Below are positions 42,174 through 49,545 of a stretch of 64,000 nt of DNA, one piece after another. Source of the DNA: an uncultured Bacillota bacterium (GTDB lineage Bacteria; Bacillota; Clostridia; Lachnospirales; CAG-274). The notes under the pieces were generated by a model that saw nothing but the letters and a program-made list of their open reading frames with translations, was not told the DNA's origin and did not search any database. Position numbers and translations under genes: made by a program. The stretch spans positions 1 to 64,000 of the forward strand of contig CATZZP010000009.1 of NCBI GenBank assembly GCA_958426775.1. The letters are read 5' to 3'. Each line of letters starts with the position of its first letter. Position 1 is the first letter of the stretch.

Positions 42174-43286
42174 TTATTGCATAAATTCTACAAAAACCAT
42201 ATTTGCAAGGTCAAAGCCTTTTGAAGTTAAACATATTCTGTCCTTATTTATAAAAATAAGACCTTGAGAGGAAAGTTTTGCTATTTCTTTACCATATACA
42301 CTTTCAATATCAACTCCGAAAATCTTAAAAAAATCCTCTTTGCTTATGCCTTTATCGCATCTTAGCCCTAAAAACATAAACTCCTCCTGTCTGTCTTTAA
42401 GGCTTAAGCTCTCCCTTTCAACCTCATTATTACCTTTAATATACTCAAAAAAGTCCTCTGTATTTTTCAGTCTTTCTTCATTAATAAGGCTTGCAGCACC
42501 TAAACCGAAACCCTTATACTCACCTCTGTGCCAGTATACAAGGTTATGCCTGCATTCAAAACCTTTTTTTGCAAAATTGGATATTTCGTAACGGTAATAG
42601 CCTTTTTCTTTAAGGAGCTTAATTGCACCATGATACATTTTTCTGTCCTCGTCCTCATTAATCGGAGGCAATATACCCTTATCATACATATCATAAAAGG
42701 GTGTTCCCTCCTCAATAATAAGGCTGTAAGCTGAAATATGCCGTGGTTCTAAAGCCGTAACCCTTTCTATAGTTTCAAGAAAGTCCTCACTGCTTTGGTT
42801 TGGCAGAGAAAACATTAAATCACAATTGATGTTTTCAAAGCCGACCTCTTTTGCAAGCTGTAAGCTGTTTATAATATCCTCATTGGTATGGATACGACCT
42901 ATTGTCTTAAGGTGCTTATTCTGCCATGCCTGTACACCAAGGCTGATACGGTTAATACCGCATTTTCTGTAGGCTGACAATTTTTCAAGGCTGACTGTAC
43001 CCGGGTTTGATTCAATTGTAATCTCCGCATTTTTATCAACTTTAAAGTTACTGTAGATACAGTCCATAATTCTTTCAATATATACATGAGGAATAAGAGA
43101 GGGTGTACCTCCCCCGATAAATACAGAGGTAACCGTATTTGGTGTCTTAAATGAATTAATTTCATTAATAAGGGCATTAATATAGTCCTGAATATAGTCC
43201 TCTCTGCCTGAATAGCTTAAAAAATCGCAATACAGACACTTGCTTTTGCAAAAGGGTATATGTATATATAAAGCAATTTTATCCAT
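42174..43286 (-). CDS. hemW: Radical SAM heme chaperone HemW
   Basis: A 370-residue HemN-like radical SAM protein. It starts LYIHIPFCKSKCLYCDF with the CX3CX2C cluster motif, then VFIGGGTPSL, TIESNPGT, ISLGVQAW and YEISNFAKKG, followed by a shorter C-terminal HemN domain. HemW handles heme rather than oxidising coproporphyrinogen. Because no heme pathway genes are seen here, it may have another role. It overlaps the sortase gene by 8 nt, with ACGGAGGAT just before its ATG. Confidence 0.92.
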   Translation of the reverse strand: MDKIALYIHIPFCKSKCLYCDFLSYSGREDYIQDYINALINEINSFKTPNTVTSVFIGGGTPSLIPHVYIERIMDCIYSNFKVDKNAEITIESNPGTVSLEKLSAYRKCGINRISLGVQAWQNKHLKTIGRIHTNEDIINSLQLAKEVGFENINCDLMFSLPNQSSEDFLETIERVTALEPRHISAYSLIIEEGTPFYDMYDKGILPPINEDEDRKMYHGAIKLLKEKGYYRYEISNFAKKGFECRHNLVYWHRGEYKGFGLGAASLINEERLKNTEDFFEYIKGNNEVERESLSLKDRQEEFMFLGLRCDKGISKEDFFKIFGVDIESVYGKEIAKLSSQGLIFINKDRICLTSKGFDLANMVFVEFMQ

Positions 43287-43908
43287 TACTATCCTCCGTA
43301 AGATGACCCTTTACAATTAAACGATGAGTAGCTGTCCATTCGGGAGTGCAGGTTACAAGGGTAATTTCCGCCTTATCACCGCTTTCAAGGACCTCAACCT
43401 GTTCAGGCTCAACTACAAAACTTTCATCTACCTCATAGTTATAGGTGCTTCCCCCATAGATAACCTTGATTATATCTCCCTTTTCAAGCTCATCAAGCCT
43501 GTTAAAGTATTCGCCGAAGGTATAGCTCCTATGACCTGCTACGGCAAAATTGCCTGTTTCTCCGGGCATAGCCGTATCCTTAAAGTGTCCAAGAGCATAA
43601 CGTATGCTTTTATTGTCAGTACCCTCTGCAAGAGGTGCTTTTAAATCAATTTTATCTATTATAATTACACCAAGCATATTTTCAGGCACGGTAACAGCCT
43701 GAGTCGTTGCCTCTGCCTGTACCGCAGTTGTTACTTCAGTGCTTATTTCAGAGCCTTGCTCTGTAGTTAAATGCCGTGCATAGTCAAGATAAGCCTCTAC
43801 CAGCTCACTACTCTGTTTTTCAGCCGAAATACGCATAGCAAGAGAAAGCAATATAACAGCTATACCGCCTATAATTAATACAATTCCCGCTATTCTTATA
43901 AGCCTCAC
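43279..43908 (-). CDS. Class D-like sortase
   Basis: A 209-residue membrane-anchored transpeptidase. The N-terminal transmembrane helix (about 6-26) is followed by a Thr-rich linker (EISTEVTTAVQAEATTQ) and the sortase barrel. The catalytic residues are visible: His126 (AGHRSYTFGEY), Cys187 (LVTCTPEW) and Arg196 (THRL). The sequence pattern fits class D sortases of spore-formers. The start is GTG at 43908 behind GGGGG. A likely substrate in this window is the LPQTGS protein at 9465. LPQTGS is the kind of signal I recall reported for Clostridium perfringens SrtD. It is cotranscribed with hemW. Confidence 0.9.
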   Translation of the reverse strand: MRLIRIAGIVLIIGGIAVILLSLAMRISAEKQSSELVEAYLDYARHLTTEQGSEISTEVTTAVQAEATTQAVTVPENMLGVIIIDKIDLKAPLAEGTDNKSIRYALGHFKDTAMPGETGNFAVAGHRSYTFGEYFNRLDELEKGDIIKVIYGGSTYNYEVDESFVVEPEQVEVLESGDKAEITLVTCTPEWTATHRLIVKGHLTEDSNG

Positions 43909-43925
43909 AAAAAAACCCCCTTACA

Positions 43926-43954
43926 CAAAAACCTCCCGATTATCGGAAGGTTTT
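43926..43954 (-). terminator. Terminator of the gdpP-rplI-dnaB operon
   Basis: A 13-bp stem (43954-43942 with 43940-43928, one G-U pair on the minus strand) overlaps a T run and begins 3 nt after the dnaB stop. Confidence 0.82.
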
Positions 43955-43956
43955 AA

Positions 43957-45339
43957 TTACATATCAAAGGGCGGTGGGTCAACAGCCTGCTTTTCTAAGT
44001 TAGCAAACTTTGTATACTGACCTAACCATGCTAAATCAACCGTACCTGTTGAGCCGTTTCTGTGCTTGGAAACAATAAGCTCTGCCTGATTTTTCTTTTC
44101 AGTATCGGGATTATAGTATTCATCCCTGTAAAGGAAGCATACCATATCCGCATCCTGCTCAATTGCACCCGAATCTCTTAAGTCTGACATCATAGGACGC
44201 TTATCCTGCCTTGATTCACAGGCACGGCTAAGCTGTGAAAGTGCAATTACAGGCACCTCCAATTCCTTTGCTATAGCTTTTAAGGACTTTGACACAAAAG
44301 CAACCTCCTGTTGCTGGGAGTCGCTTCGTTTGCCCGAACGACTGCCGTCCATAAGCTGTAGGTAGTCAATAACTATAAGTCCCAGACCACGTTCCTGCTT
44401 TAGCTTACGACACTTTGCCATAAGAGCAGTAGGGGTAATAGCAGGTGTATCATCTATAAAAATAGGGGCTTCCGAAAGTATACCCGCTGCCCTTGCAAGC
44501 TCTTCCCATTCATCATTAGTTAAGTTGCCAAGCCTGAGCTTTTGTGAGTCAATTAAGGACTCTGCACAAAGCATACGGCTTACCAGCTGCTCTGATGACA
44601 TTTCAAGGCTGAAAATTGCAGTCGGCACTTTTCCTCTTGTTGCCGCATATTGGGCAATATTAAGAGCAAATGCTGTTTTTCCCATAGATGGTCTTGCGGC
44701 TATAAGTATTAAATCTGTTTTCTGTAAGCCTGCTGTTTTTCTGTCAAAATCTATAAAGCCTGTTGAAATACCCGTAATACTGCTGTCTGACTTACTTGCA
44801 ACCTCTATTCTGTCCAGAGTTTCCATAAGTACATCAACTATAGGCTCAAAATCCTCACTTTTACGGTTTTCCGCAATTTTGCGTATCTTATCCTCTGCAT
44901 CGGAAATAAGATAATCCAGATTTTCTACAGGAGAAAAGCTGTTTTCTTCAATAGTTCTTGCCGCCTTTATAAGCCGCCTCAGGGTTGCCTTTTCAAGCAC
45001 AATATCAACATACACCTTTGTATTTGCACTGGTTGAGGCAAGGCTTGCAAGCTGTACAAGGTAATCCATACCGCCTATCTTATCGGTAAGTCCCTGTTCA
45101 TCAAGCTTATTTTTAAGGGTAACAATATCTATAGGACTGCCTGCATTGTACAAATCGTACATGGCATTAAATATACTGCTGTGGGCAGGTGAATAAAAAT
45201 CATCCCCATGCAGACTCTCCGCCGCTGTCCTTACACCCTCAATATCAAAGAGCATACAGCTTAAAACTGCCTGTTCCGCATCATTATCATGAGGCGGTAT
45301 TTTGTTTATATAGGCATTTTCAGCGTTATTTTCCGCCAC
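43957..45339 (-). CDS. dnaB: Replicative DNA helicase
   Basis: A 460-residue hexameric helicase that unwinds DNA at the fork. It has the N-terminal domain (PPHDNDAEQAVLSCML start), a linker, then the RecA-like core. Walker A is ARPSMGKTAFALNIA, Walker B lies in GLIVIDYLQLM, and SQLSRACE plus SDLRDSGAIEQDAD follow. GTG at 45339 is preferred (GAGAGGTG 9 nt upstream) over the GTG at 45351. It lies after gdpP and rplI, an order conserved in Firmicutes. Confidence 0.96.
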   Translation of the reverse strand: MAENNAENAYINKIPPHDNDAEQAVLSCMLFDIEGVRTAAESLHGDDFYSPAHSSIFNAMYDLYNAGSPIDIVTLKNKLDEQGLTDKIGGMDYLVQLASLASTSANTKVYVDIVLEKATLRRLIKAARTIEENSFSPVENLDYLISDAEDKIRKIAENRKSEDFEPIVDVLMETLDRIEVASKSDSSITGISTGFIDFDRKTAGLQKTDLILIAARPSMGKTAFALNIAQYAATRGKVPTAIFSLEMSSEQLVSRMLCAESLIDSQKLRLGNLTNDEWEELARAAGILSEAPIFIDDTPAITPTALMAKCRKLKQERGLGLIVIDYLQLMDGSRSGKRSDSQQQEVAFVSKSLKAIAKELEVPVIALSQLSRACESRQDKRPMMSDLRDSGAIEQDADMVCFLYRDEYYNPDTEKKNQAELIVSKHRNGSTGTVDLAWLGQYTKFANLEKQAVDPPPFDM

Positions 45340-45368
45340 AAAATCACACACCTCTCGTTAAACTAAAA

Positions 45369-45818
45369 TCAGTTAATACCAACTACATTTACCTTAAGCT
45401 TAGCCGTTACCTTAGGGTGAAGCTTAACGCTTACTTCCTTTTCACCCGTAGTTTTTATAGACTCATTTAAAACAATCTTCTTTTTATCAATATCCATGCT
45501 GTACTGCTCTTTAATAGCAGCAGAAATTTCCTTATTTGTAACAGCTCCGAAAAGCTTGCCGTTTTCACCTATTTTAACCTCAACCTTAACATTGAGCTTT
45601 TCCACCTGCTCGCCGAGTGCCTGAGCCTTTTCCAGCTCCTCCTGCAATTTAGCGGCTTCTGCCTTTTTCTTATTATCAAGCTGCTTCATATTGCCTGCAT
45701 TTGCCTCTAAGGCTAAATTTTTAGGGAACAAGAAATTCTTTGCATAGCCCTCGCTTGCATTTACAATCTGATCCTTTTTACCTACACCCTTTACATCCTG
45801 AAGTAAGATAACCTTCAT
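45369..45818 (-). CDS. rplI: 50S ribosomal protein L9
   Basis: A 149-residue ribosomal protein. The N-terminal RNA-binding domain begins MKVILLQDVKGVGKKDQIV and contains VNASEGYAKNFLFPKNLA. A long central helix and the C-terminal domain (KLFGAVTNKEI, VKLHPKVTAKLKV) follow. Length is as expected. AAGGAGG precedes the ATG. It sits between gdpP and dnaB. Confidence 0.98.
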   Translation of the reverse strand: MKVILLQDVKGVGKKDQIVNASEGYAKNFLFPKNLALEANAGNMKQLDNKKKAEAAKLQEELEKAQALGEQVEKLNVKVEVKIGENGKLFGAVTNKEISAAIKEQYSMDIDKKKIVLNESIKTTGEKEVSVKLHPKVTAKLKVNVVGIN

Positions 45819-45830
45819 TATATATCCTCC

Positions 45831-47531
45831 TTATGCTTCTTTTAAATATTCCTCTATCTTTTCCTTAAGGAGCTTAGTTGCCGCCTTAAGGTCTATATTG
45901 TTAATCTGTGCCGCCGCACCTGTCTGGTGACCGCCGCCTCCAAGCTTTTCCATAAGCTTTTGTACATTCACCTTACCAAGGCTTCTTGCACTTATCATAA
46001 CATTTTCGCCAACCTGACAAAGCACATAGCTAACCTCTATACCCTCTATGCTGAGCATTTCGTCCGCCGCCTGTGCAATAAGGACACCGGGATTTTCTAC
46101 AGGCTTTTTCAGGGTTGAAATAGCCATATTTTCGTTAAAGATTTTAGCACTCTTAACTACATCTGCCTTAACAGCATAATCCTCAAAGCTGCTCTGGAAT
46201 AACCTGCGTACGGATATGCTGTCAGCACCGCTGCGTTTTAAGTATGCCGCCGCCTCAAAGGTTTTTACACCTGTTTTAAAGGCAAAGTTTTTAGTATCTA
46301 CAGTAATACCTGCAAGCAGACCCTCTGCCTCGGTTTTAGTCAGCCTTATACCCTTGTTCATATACATCATCATTTCCGTTACAAGCTCACTTGTTGAAGA
46401 TGCACCGGGGTCATGATAGGTTAAGGCATAGCCCTCAATATGGTCACGACTTTTCCTATGATGGTCAAAAACTACAAGCTTTTTAGCCTTATCTACAAGC
46501 TCACTGCACTCACAAATGCTTTGCCTGCAAGTGTCAAGTACAATAAGCAGAGTTTTACGCTTAATGGTTTTAAGAGCTGTTTCACAGTCAATAAAAGCCT
46601 CTTTATACTTATTATCCTCTATAAGTCTGTTATATAAGGGACTTATGCCCGTTGTAACTCTGTCCAGAACAATATGACAGGGCTTGCCGAAAAAACTTGT
46701 AATGGCAAATACACCCGCTGTTGAGCCAAGAGAGTCCAGGTCGGGATTTTTATGCCCCATAAGCATAACGTCCTGAGCGGATAATATAAGCTCTACAAGA
46801 CCTGACGCCTTTACCCTTGCCTTTACCCTTGAATTTTGTGTAACCTCGTTACCGTCACCGCCGATAAAGTAATACTGCTCCTCGCTTTCCTTAATAACCA
46901 CCTGATTGCCGCCGCGACCTAAGGCAAGGTCTAAGGCACCTCTTGCAAAATCCATAGACTGACTGAGGCTTGCACCGTTAAAGCCAATGCCTACACTTAC
47001 GGTAACAGGTATATTGCCCATATCTATTTTAGCCAGAGTATCCATAATTTCAAACTTCTTTTCTTTAAGAATACCAAGCTTGTCCATAGACAGCACAAAG
47101 AAATACTTATCACTTTCATATTTACGAATAACGCCCCCAAGGGCATTAAAATATTCATTTATTTTACGGTCAATTACTGCCACAAGGTGAGGATGCCTTG
47201 ATTCCTCAACGCTTTCCTGTACCTCTGCATAGTTATCAACTATAACAAGACCCAGCATTACATCGTTGCCCTTTTTATCAACAAACACCTTGTACTTGCC
47301 TCTTACAGGCGGACAGGTAATAAGCTCATAGGCTCTGCCTCCGATTTCATAAAAGGCAGTACCTGCTAAAAGGCTGTAATCCTTAAATATGTCCGTAATT
47401 TTAAGAGGCTTTTCCCCCTCCTTGGGGCTAAACAAAGCCTCAAAATGTGAGTTTGTGGCTGTAATATCCCCATTTTCATTTATTACTGCGGCAGCGAAGG
47501 GATAATAAGTAATTTCATCTTCAAAGCTCAT
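45831..47531 (-). CDS. gdpP: GdpP-type DHH phosphodiesterase without membrane anchor
   Basis: A 566-residue protein of the GdpP family, which hydrolyses c-di-AMP to pApA. It begins directly with a PAS domain (PFAAAVINENGDITATN), then a degenerate GGDEF-like domain, the DHH domain (MGHKNPDLDSLGS, IVLDTCR, VFDHHRKS) and DHHA1 with GGGGHQTGAA. The two N-terminal transmembrane helices normal for GdpP are missing, and the 90 nt upstream do not encode them. ATG at 47531 follows AAAGGAG at 9 nt, so the short form is the natural one. The gdpP-rplI-dnaB order is conserved. It should be a cytosolic enzyme. Confidence 0.9.
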   Translation of the reverse strand: MSFEDEITYYPFAAAVINENGDITATNSHFEALFSPKEGEKPLKITDIFKDYSLLAGTAFYEIGGRAYELITCPPVRGKYKVFVDKKGNDVMLGLVIVDNYAEVQESVEESRHPHLVAVIDRKINEYFNALGGVIRKYESDKYFFVLSMDKLGILKEKKFEIMDTLAKIDMGNIPVTVSVGIGFNGASLSQSMDFARGALDLALGRGGNQVVIKESEEQYYFIGGDGNEVTQNSRVKARVKASGLVELILSAQDVMLMGHKNPDLDSLGSTAGVFAITSFFGKPCHIVLDRVTTGISPLYNRLIEDNKYKEAFIDCETALKTIKRKTLLIVLDTCRQSICECSELVDKAKKLVVFDHHRKSRDHIEGYALTYHDPGASSTSELVTEMMMYMNKGIRLTKTEAEGLLAGITVDTKNFAFKTGVKTFEAAAYLKRSGADSISVRRLFQSSFEDYAVKADVVKSAKIFNENMAISTLKKPVENPGVLIAQAADEMLSIEGIEVSYVLCQVGENVMISARSLGKVNVQKLMEKLGGGGHQTGAAAQINNIDLKAATKLLKEKIEEYLKEA

Positions 47532-47619
47532 TTTTATTAACTCCTTTTTTTCCAAAAAAGCAATAAAACACACTATAACTAAACTAATTTATTTTATCAT
47601 ATATCATGCAAAATTGCAA

Positions 47620-48447
47620 TTATCTTCTGTCAATAATAGAATATGAGCCTAAATTTTTAAAGAAGGTAGTTTTACGCTTAATCATAGTAAGTGCATCCCT
47701 TACATCCTTTTCATTTTCATAGGTTTTAAGGTCAATTAAGAAAACATACTCCATAGGCTTATTACGCATAGGTCTTGATACAATCTTTGACATATTTACA
47801 TCAAAAATTGAAAATATATCAAGAAGCTTATAAAGTGAACCCGGCTCATGTACGGTTGAAAAGCTTATAGTTGTAGTTTTGCCGTTTTCAGGTAATTCGG
47901 TATTATTTTTAGACACCTTTATAAACTGGGTAAAGTTGCTGTTATTATCCTGAATACCCTCTGCAATAACCTCTAAGCCGTAAAGCTCTGCGGCTGTTTT
48001 AGCACCTACTGCCGCAACACTTATATCCTGTGCCTGTGCGGCTATCCTTATCCCCTCGGCTGTTGAAGAGGTTGCTATGGTATCTGCACAAGGCAGTTTT
48101 TCTCTGAAAAAGTTTTTGCATTGGGGCAGTGCGTGAGGATGACTGTAGACAGTTTTAATATCCTCTGTCCTTGTACCCTTTGGTGCAAGCAGACACTGCT
48201 CAATAGGCATAATCAAAAGCTCCTGTATATAAAGCCCCACATCAAATATAAGGCTGTCCACAGTGGCATTTACCGTACCCTCAATAGAATTTTCAATAGG
48301 TACAATAGCCGCATCAAGCTTATCAGCCTGCACAGCCTCAAGTGCCTCCCAAAAGCTATGGTAAGGGATAATATTTTCCCCCTCTGCCATAATTAAGGCA
48401 GCTTGCTCACTGAATGTACCTCGTGGACCTAAATAACCTATGTTCAT
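47620..48447 (-). CDS. pheA: Prephenate dehydratase
   Basis: A 275-residue enzyme converting prephenate to phenylpyruvate in phenylalanine synthesis. The catalytic domain begins IGYLGPRGTFSEQAA and contains PIENSIEGTVN and SHPHALPQC. The conserved TRF motif reads TQF (Thr173-Gln174-Phe175), keeping the catalytic Thr but not the Arg. The C-terminal ACT domain (EPGSLYKLLDIF, SRPMRNKPMEYVFLID) should give feedback inhibition by Phe. AAGGAG precedes the ATG. It is a single gene on the minus strand with no chorismate mutase fusion. Confidence 0.93.
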   Translation of the reverse strand: MNIGYLGPRGTFSEQAALIMAEGENIIPYHSFWEALEAVQADKLDAAIVPIENSIEGTVNATVDSLIFDVGLYIQELLIMPIEQCLLAPKGTRTEDIKTVYSHPHALPQCKNFFREKLPCADTIATSSTAEGIRIAAQAQDISVAAVGAKTAAELYGLEVIAEGIQDNNSNFTQFIKVSKNNTELPENGKTTTISFSTVHEPGSLYKLLDIFSIFDVNMSKIVSRPMRNKPMEYVFLIDLKTYENEKDVRDALTMIKRKTTFFKNLGSYSIIDRR

Positions 48448-48508
48448 TGTATTTCTCCTTGTTTGACAAAAATGCTTATGTACATTATAGCATTTATTTT
48501 TAATAATT

Positions 48509-48700
48509 TCAACGTTCCTTATTTATTTCCTCTTTTAAAGCTTCAATAACCCTTTTAGCATCACCTGTACAGGCACTGCACATTACACCTAAGTGCATTG
48601 TTCTTTCTAAATCCTCAAAGGAGGTTGCTCCCTTTAAAAGCTCCTTTTTTATATCCTCAACGGTTATGCCATAGCAATCACAAACCATTCTGTTTTTCAT
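48509..48700 (-). CDS. BFD-like [2Fe-2S] protein
   Basis: A 63-residue protein with the bacterioferritin-associated-ferredoxin-like fold. Cys7 and Cys9 (VCDCYG) and Cys41 and Cys44 (MCSACTGDA) form the [2Fe-2S] site. Small stand-alone BFD-domain proteins of this type are common in Clostridia, probably in iron release or electron transfer. ATG at 48700 follows AAAGGGG; a longer frame to 48748 has no ribosome binding site. A hairpin (48722-48742, 7-bp arms) lies just upstream. Confidence 0.88.
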   Translation of the reverse strand: MKNRMVCDCYGITVEDIKKELLKGATSFEDLERTMHLGVMCSACTGDAKRVIEALKEEINKER

Positions 48701-48867
48701 ATTTTTACCCCTTTTTAATTGCGAAAACAGTTTACCGTTTTCGTACACATATTTATTATGCGTATATTATAACACAGGGCAAAAAAGACCACAATAACAA
48801 TAAATTACTTTTCAAGCCTTATATTTTGTGTTATACTGAAAAGACTAAGGCTTAAAGAGGTAAAACA

Positions 48868-49545
48868 ATGATAAAGCTTGATTATATTAACAAAACCGAG
48901 GCTATGCGTTATATGGGCTTAGGCAATACCGAACCCGATAAAATAATAGCCGATATTTTAAATAATTGCGAAAAGGAGCTTTTAAGCATTTTAAAGCCTC
49001 TGTATACTTATGCTGTTTTTGATATTAAGGAAAAGGCTGAGGGAATAGAGGTTTTGTCAACACCACTTCTGCTCAAAGGCAACAGTATAAAAAATCATCT
49101 TAAGGACTGTAGTAAGGCAGTTTTACTTGCCGCCACCTTAGGCATTGAGGCGGACAAAATAATTAAACGTTATCAACTTTCCGACTTAACCTCCGCCCTT
49201 GCAACAGACAGCCTTGCCTCTGCGGCTATAGAACAGGTATGTAATATTGTAGAGGAAGAAATAAGGGATAAGGTTGCACCCCTTAATATGACCTGGAGAT
49301 TTTCTCCCGGTTACGGTGACCTGCCTATTGAAATACAGCGTGATTTTTTAAATGTGCTTAATGCCCAGAAGCGTATAGGGCTTACAGCTACAAACAGCTT
49401 AATTTTATTACCCTCCAAGTCTGTTACTGCCATAATAGGCTTATCGGAAAATAAAATAGAAAAAACAAGGCAGGGCTGTGCAGTTTGTAATTTACGTAAC
49501 ACCTGCCAATTCAGGAAAAGAGGTGACCGCTGTGTCGGCTATTGA
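48868..49545 (+). CDS. Methionine synthase reactivation-domain protein
   Basis: A 225-residue protein corresponding to the SAM-binding activation domain of MetH, encoded separately. The AALAT-type core (VLLAATLGIEADKII) and the TWRFSPGYGDLPIEIQRDF motif match the SAM-binding fold that reductively remethylates cob(II)alamin. The C-terminal CAVCNLRNTCQFRKRGDRC Cys cluster is typical of the stand-alone clostridial version. AAAGAGG precedes the ATG. Its 3' end overlaps the metH start by 14 nt, so the two halves of the enzyme are translationally coupled. Confidence 0.9.
   Translation: MIKLDYINKTEAMRYMGLGNTEPDKIIADILNNCEKELLSILKPLYTYAVFDIKEKAEGIEVLSTPLLLKGNSIKNHLKDCSKAVLLAATLGIEADKIIKRYQLSDLTSALATDSLASAAIEQVCNIVEEEIRDKVAPLNMTWRFSPGYGDLPIEIQRDFLNVLNAQKRIGLTATNSLILLPSKSVTAIIGLSENKIEKTRQGCAVCNLRNTCQFRKRGDRCVGY

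Noticed and set aside
48749..48867. Cobalamin or SAM riboswitch upstream of the metH pair
   Set aside because: The interval is short and AT-rich and shows none of the conserved aptamer sequences; only a plain promoter-like TATACT is visible.
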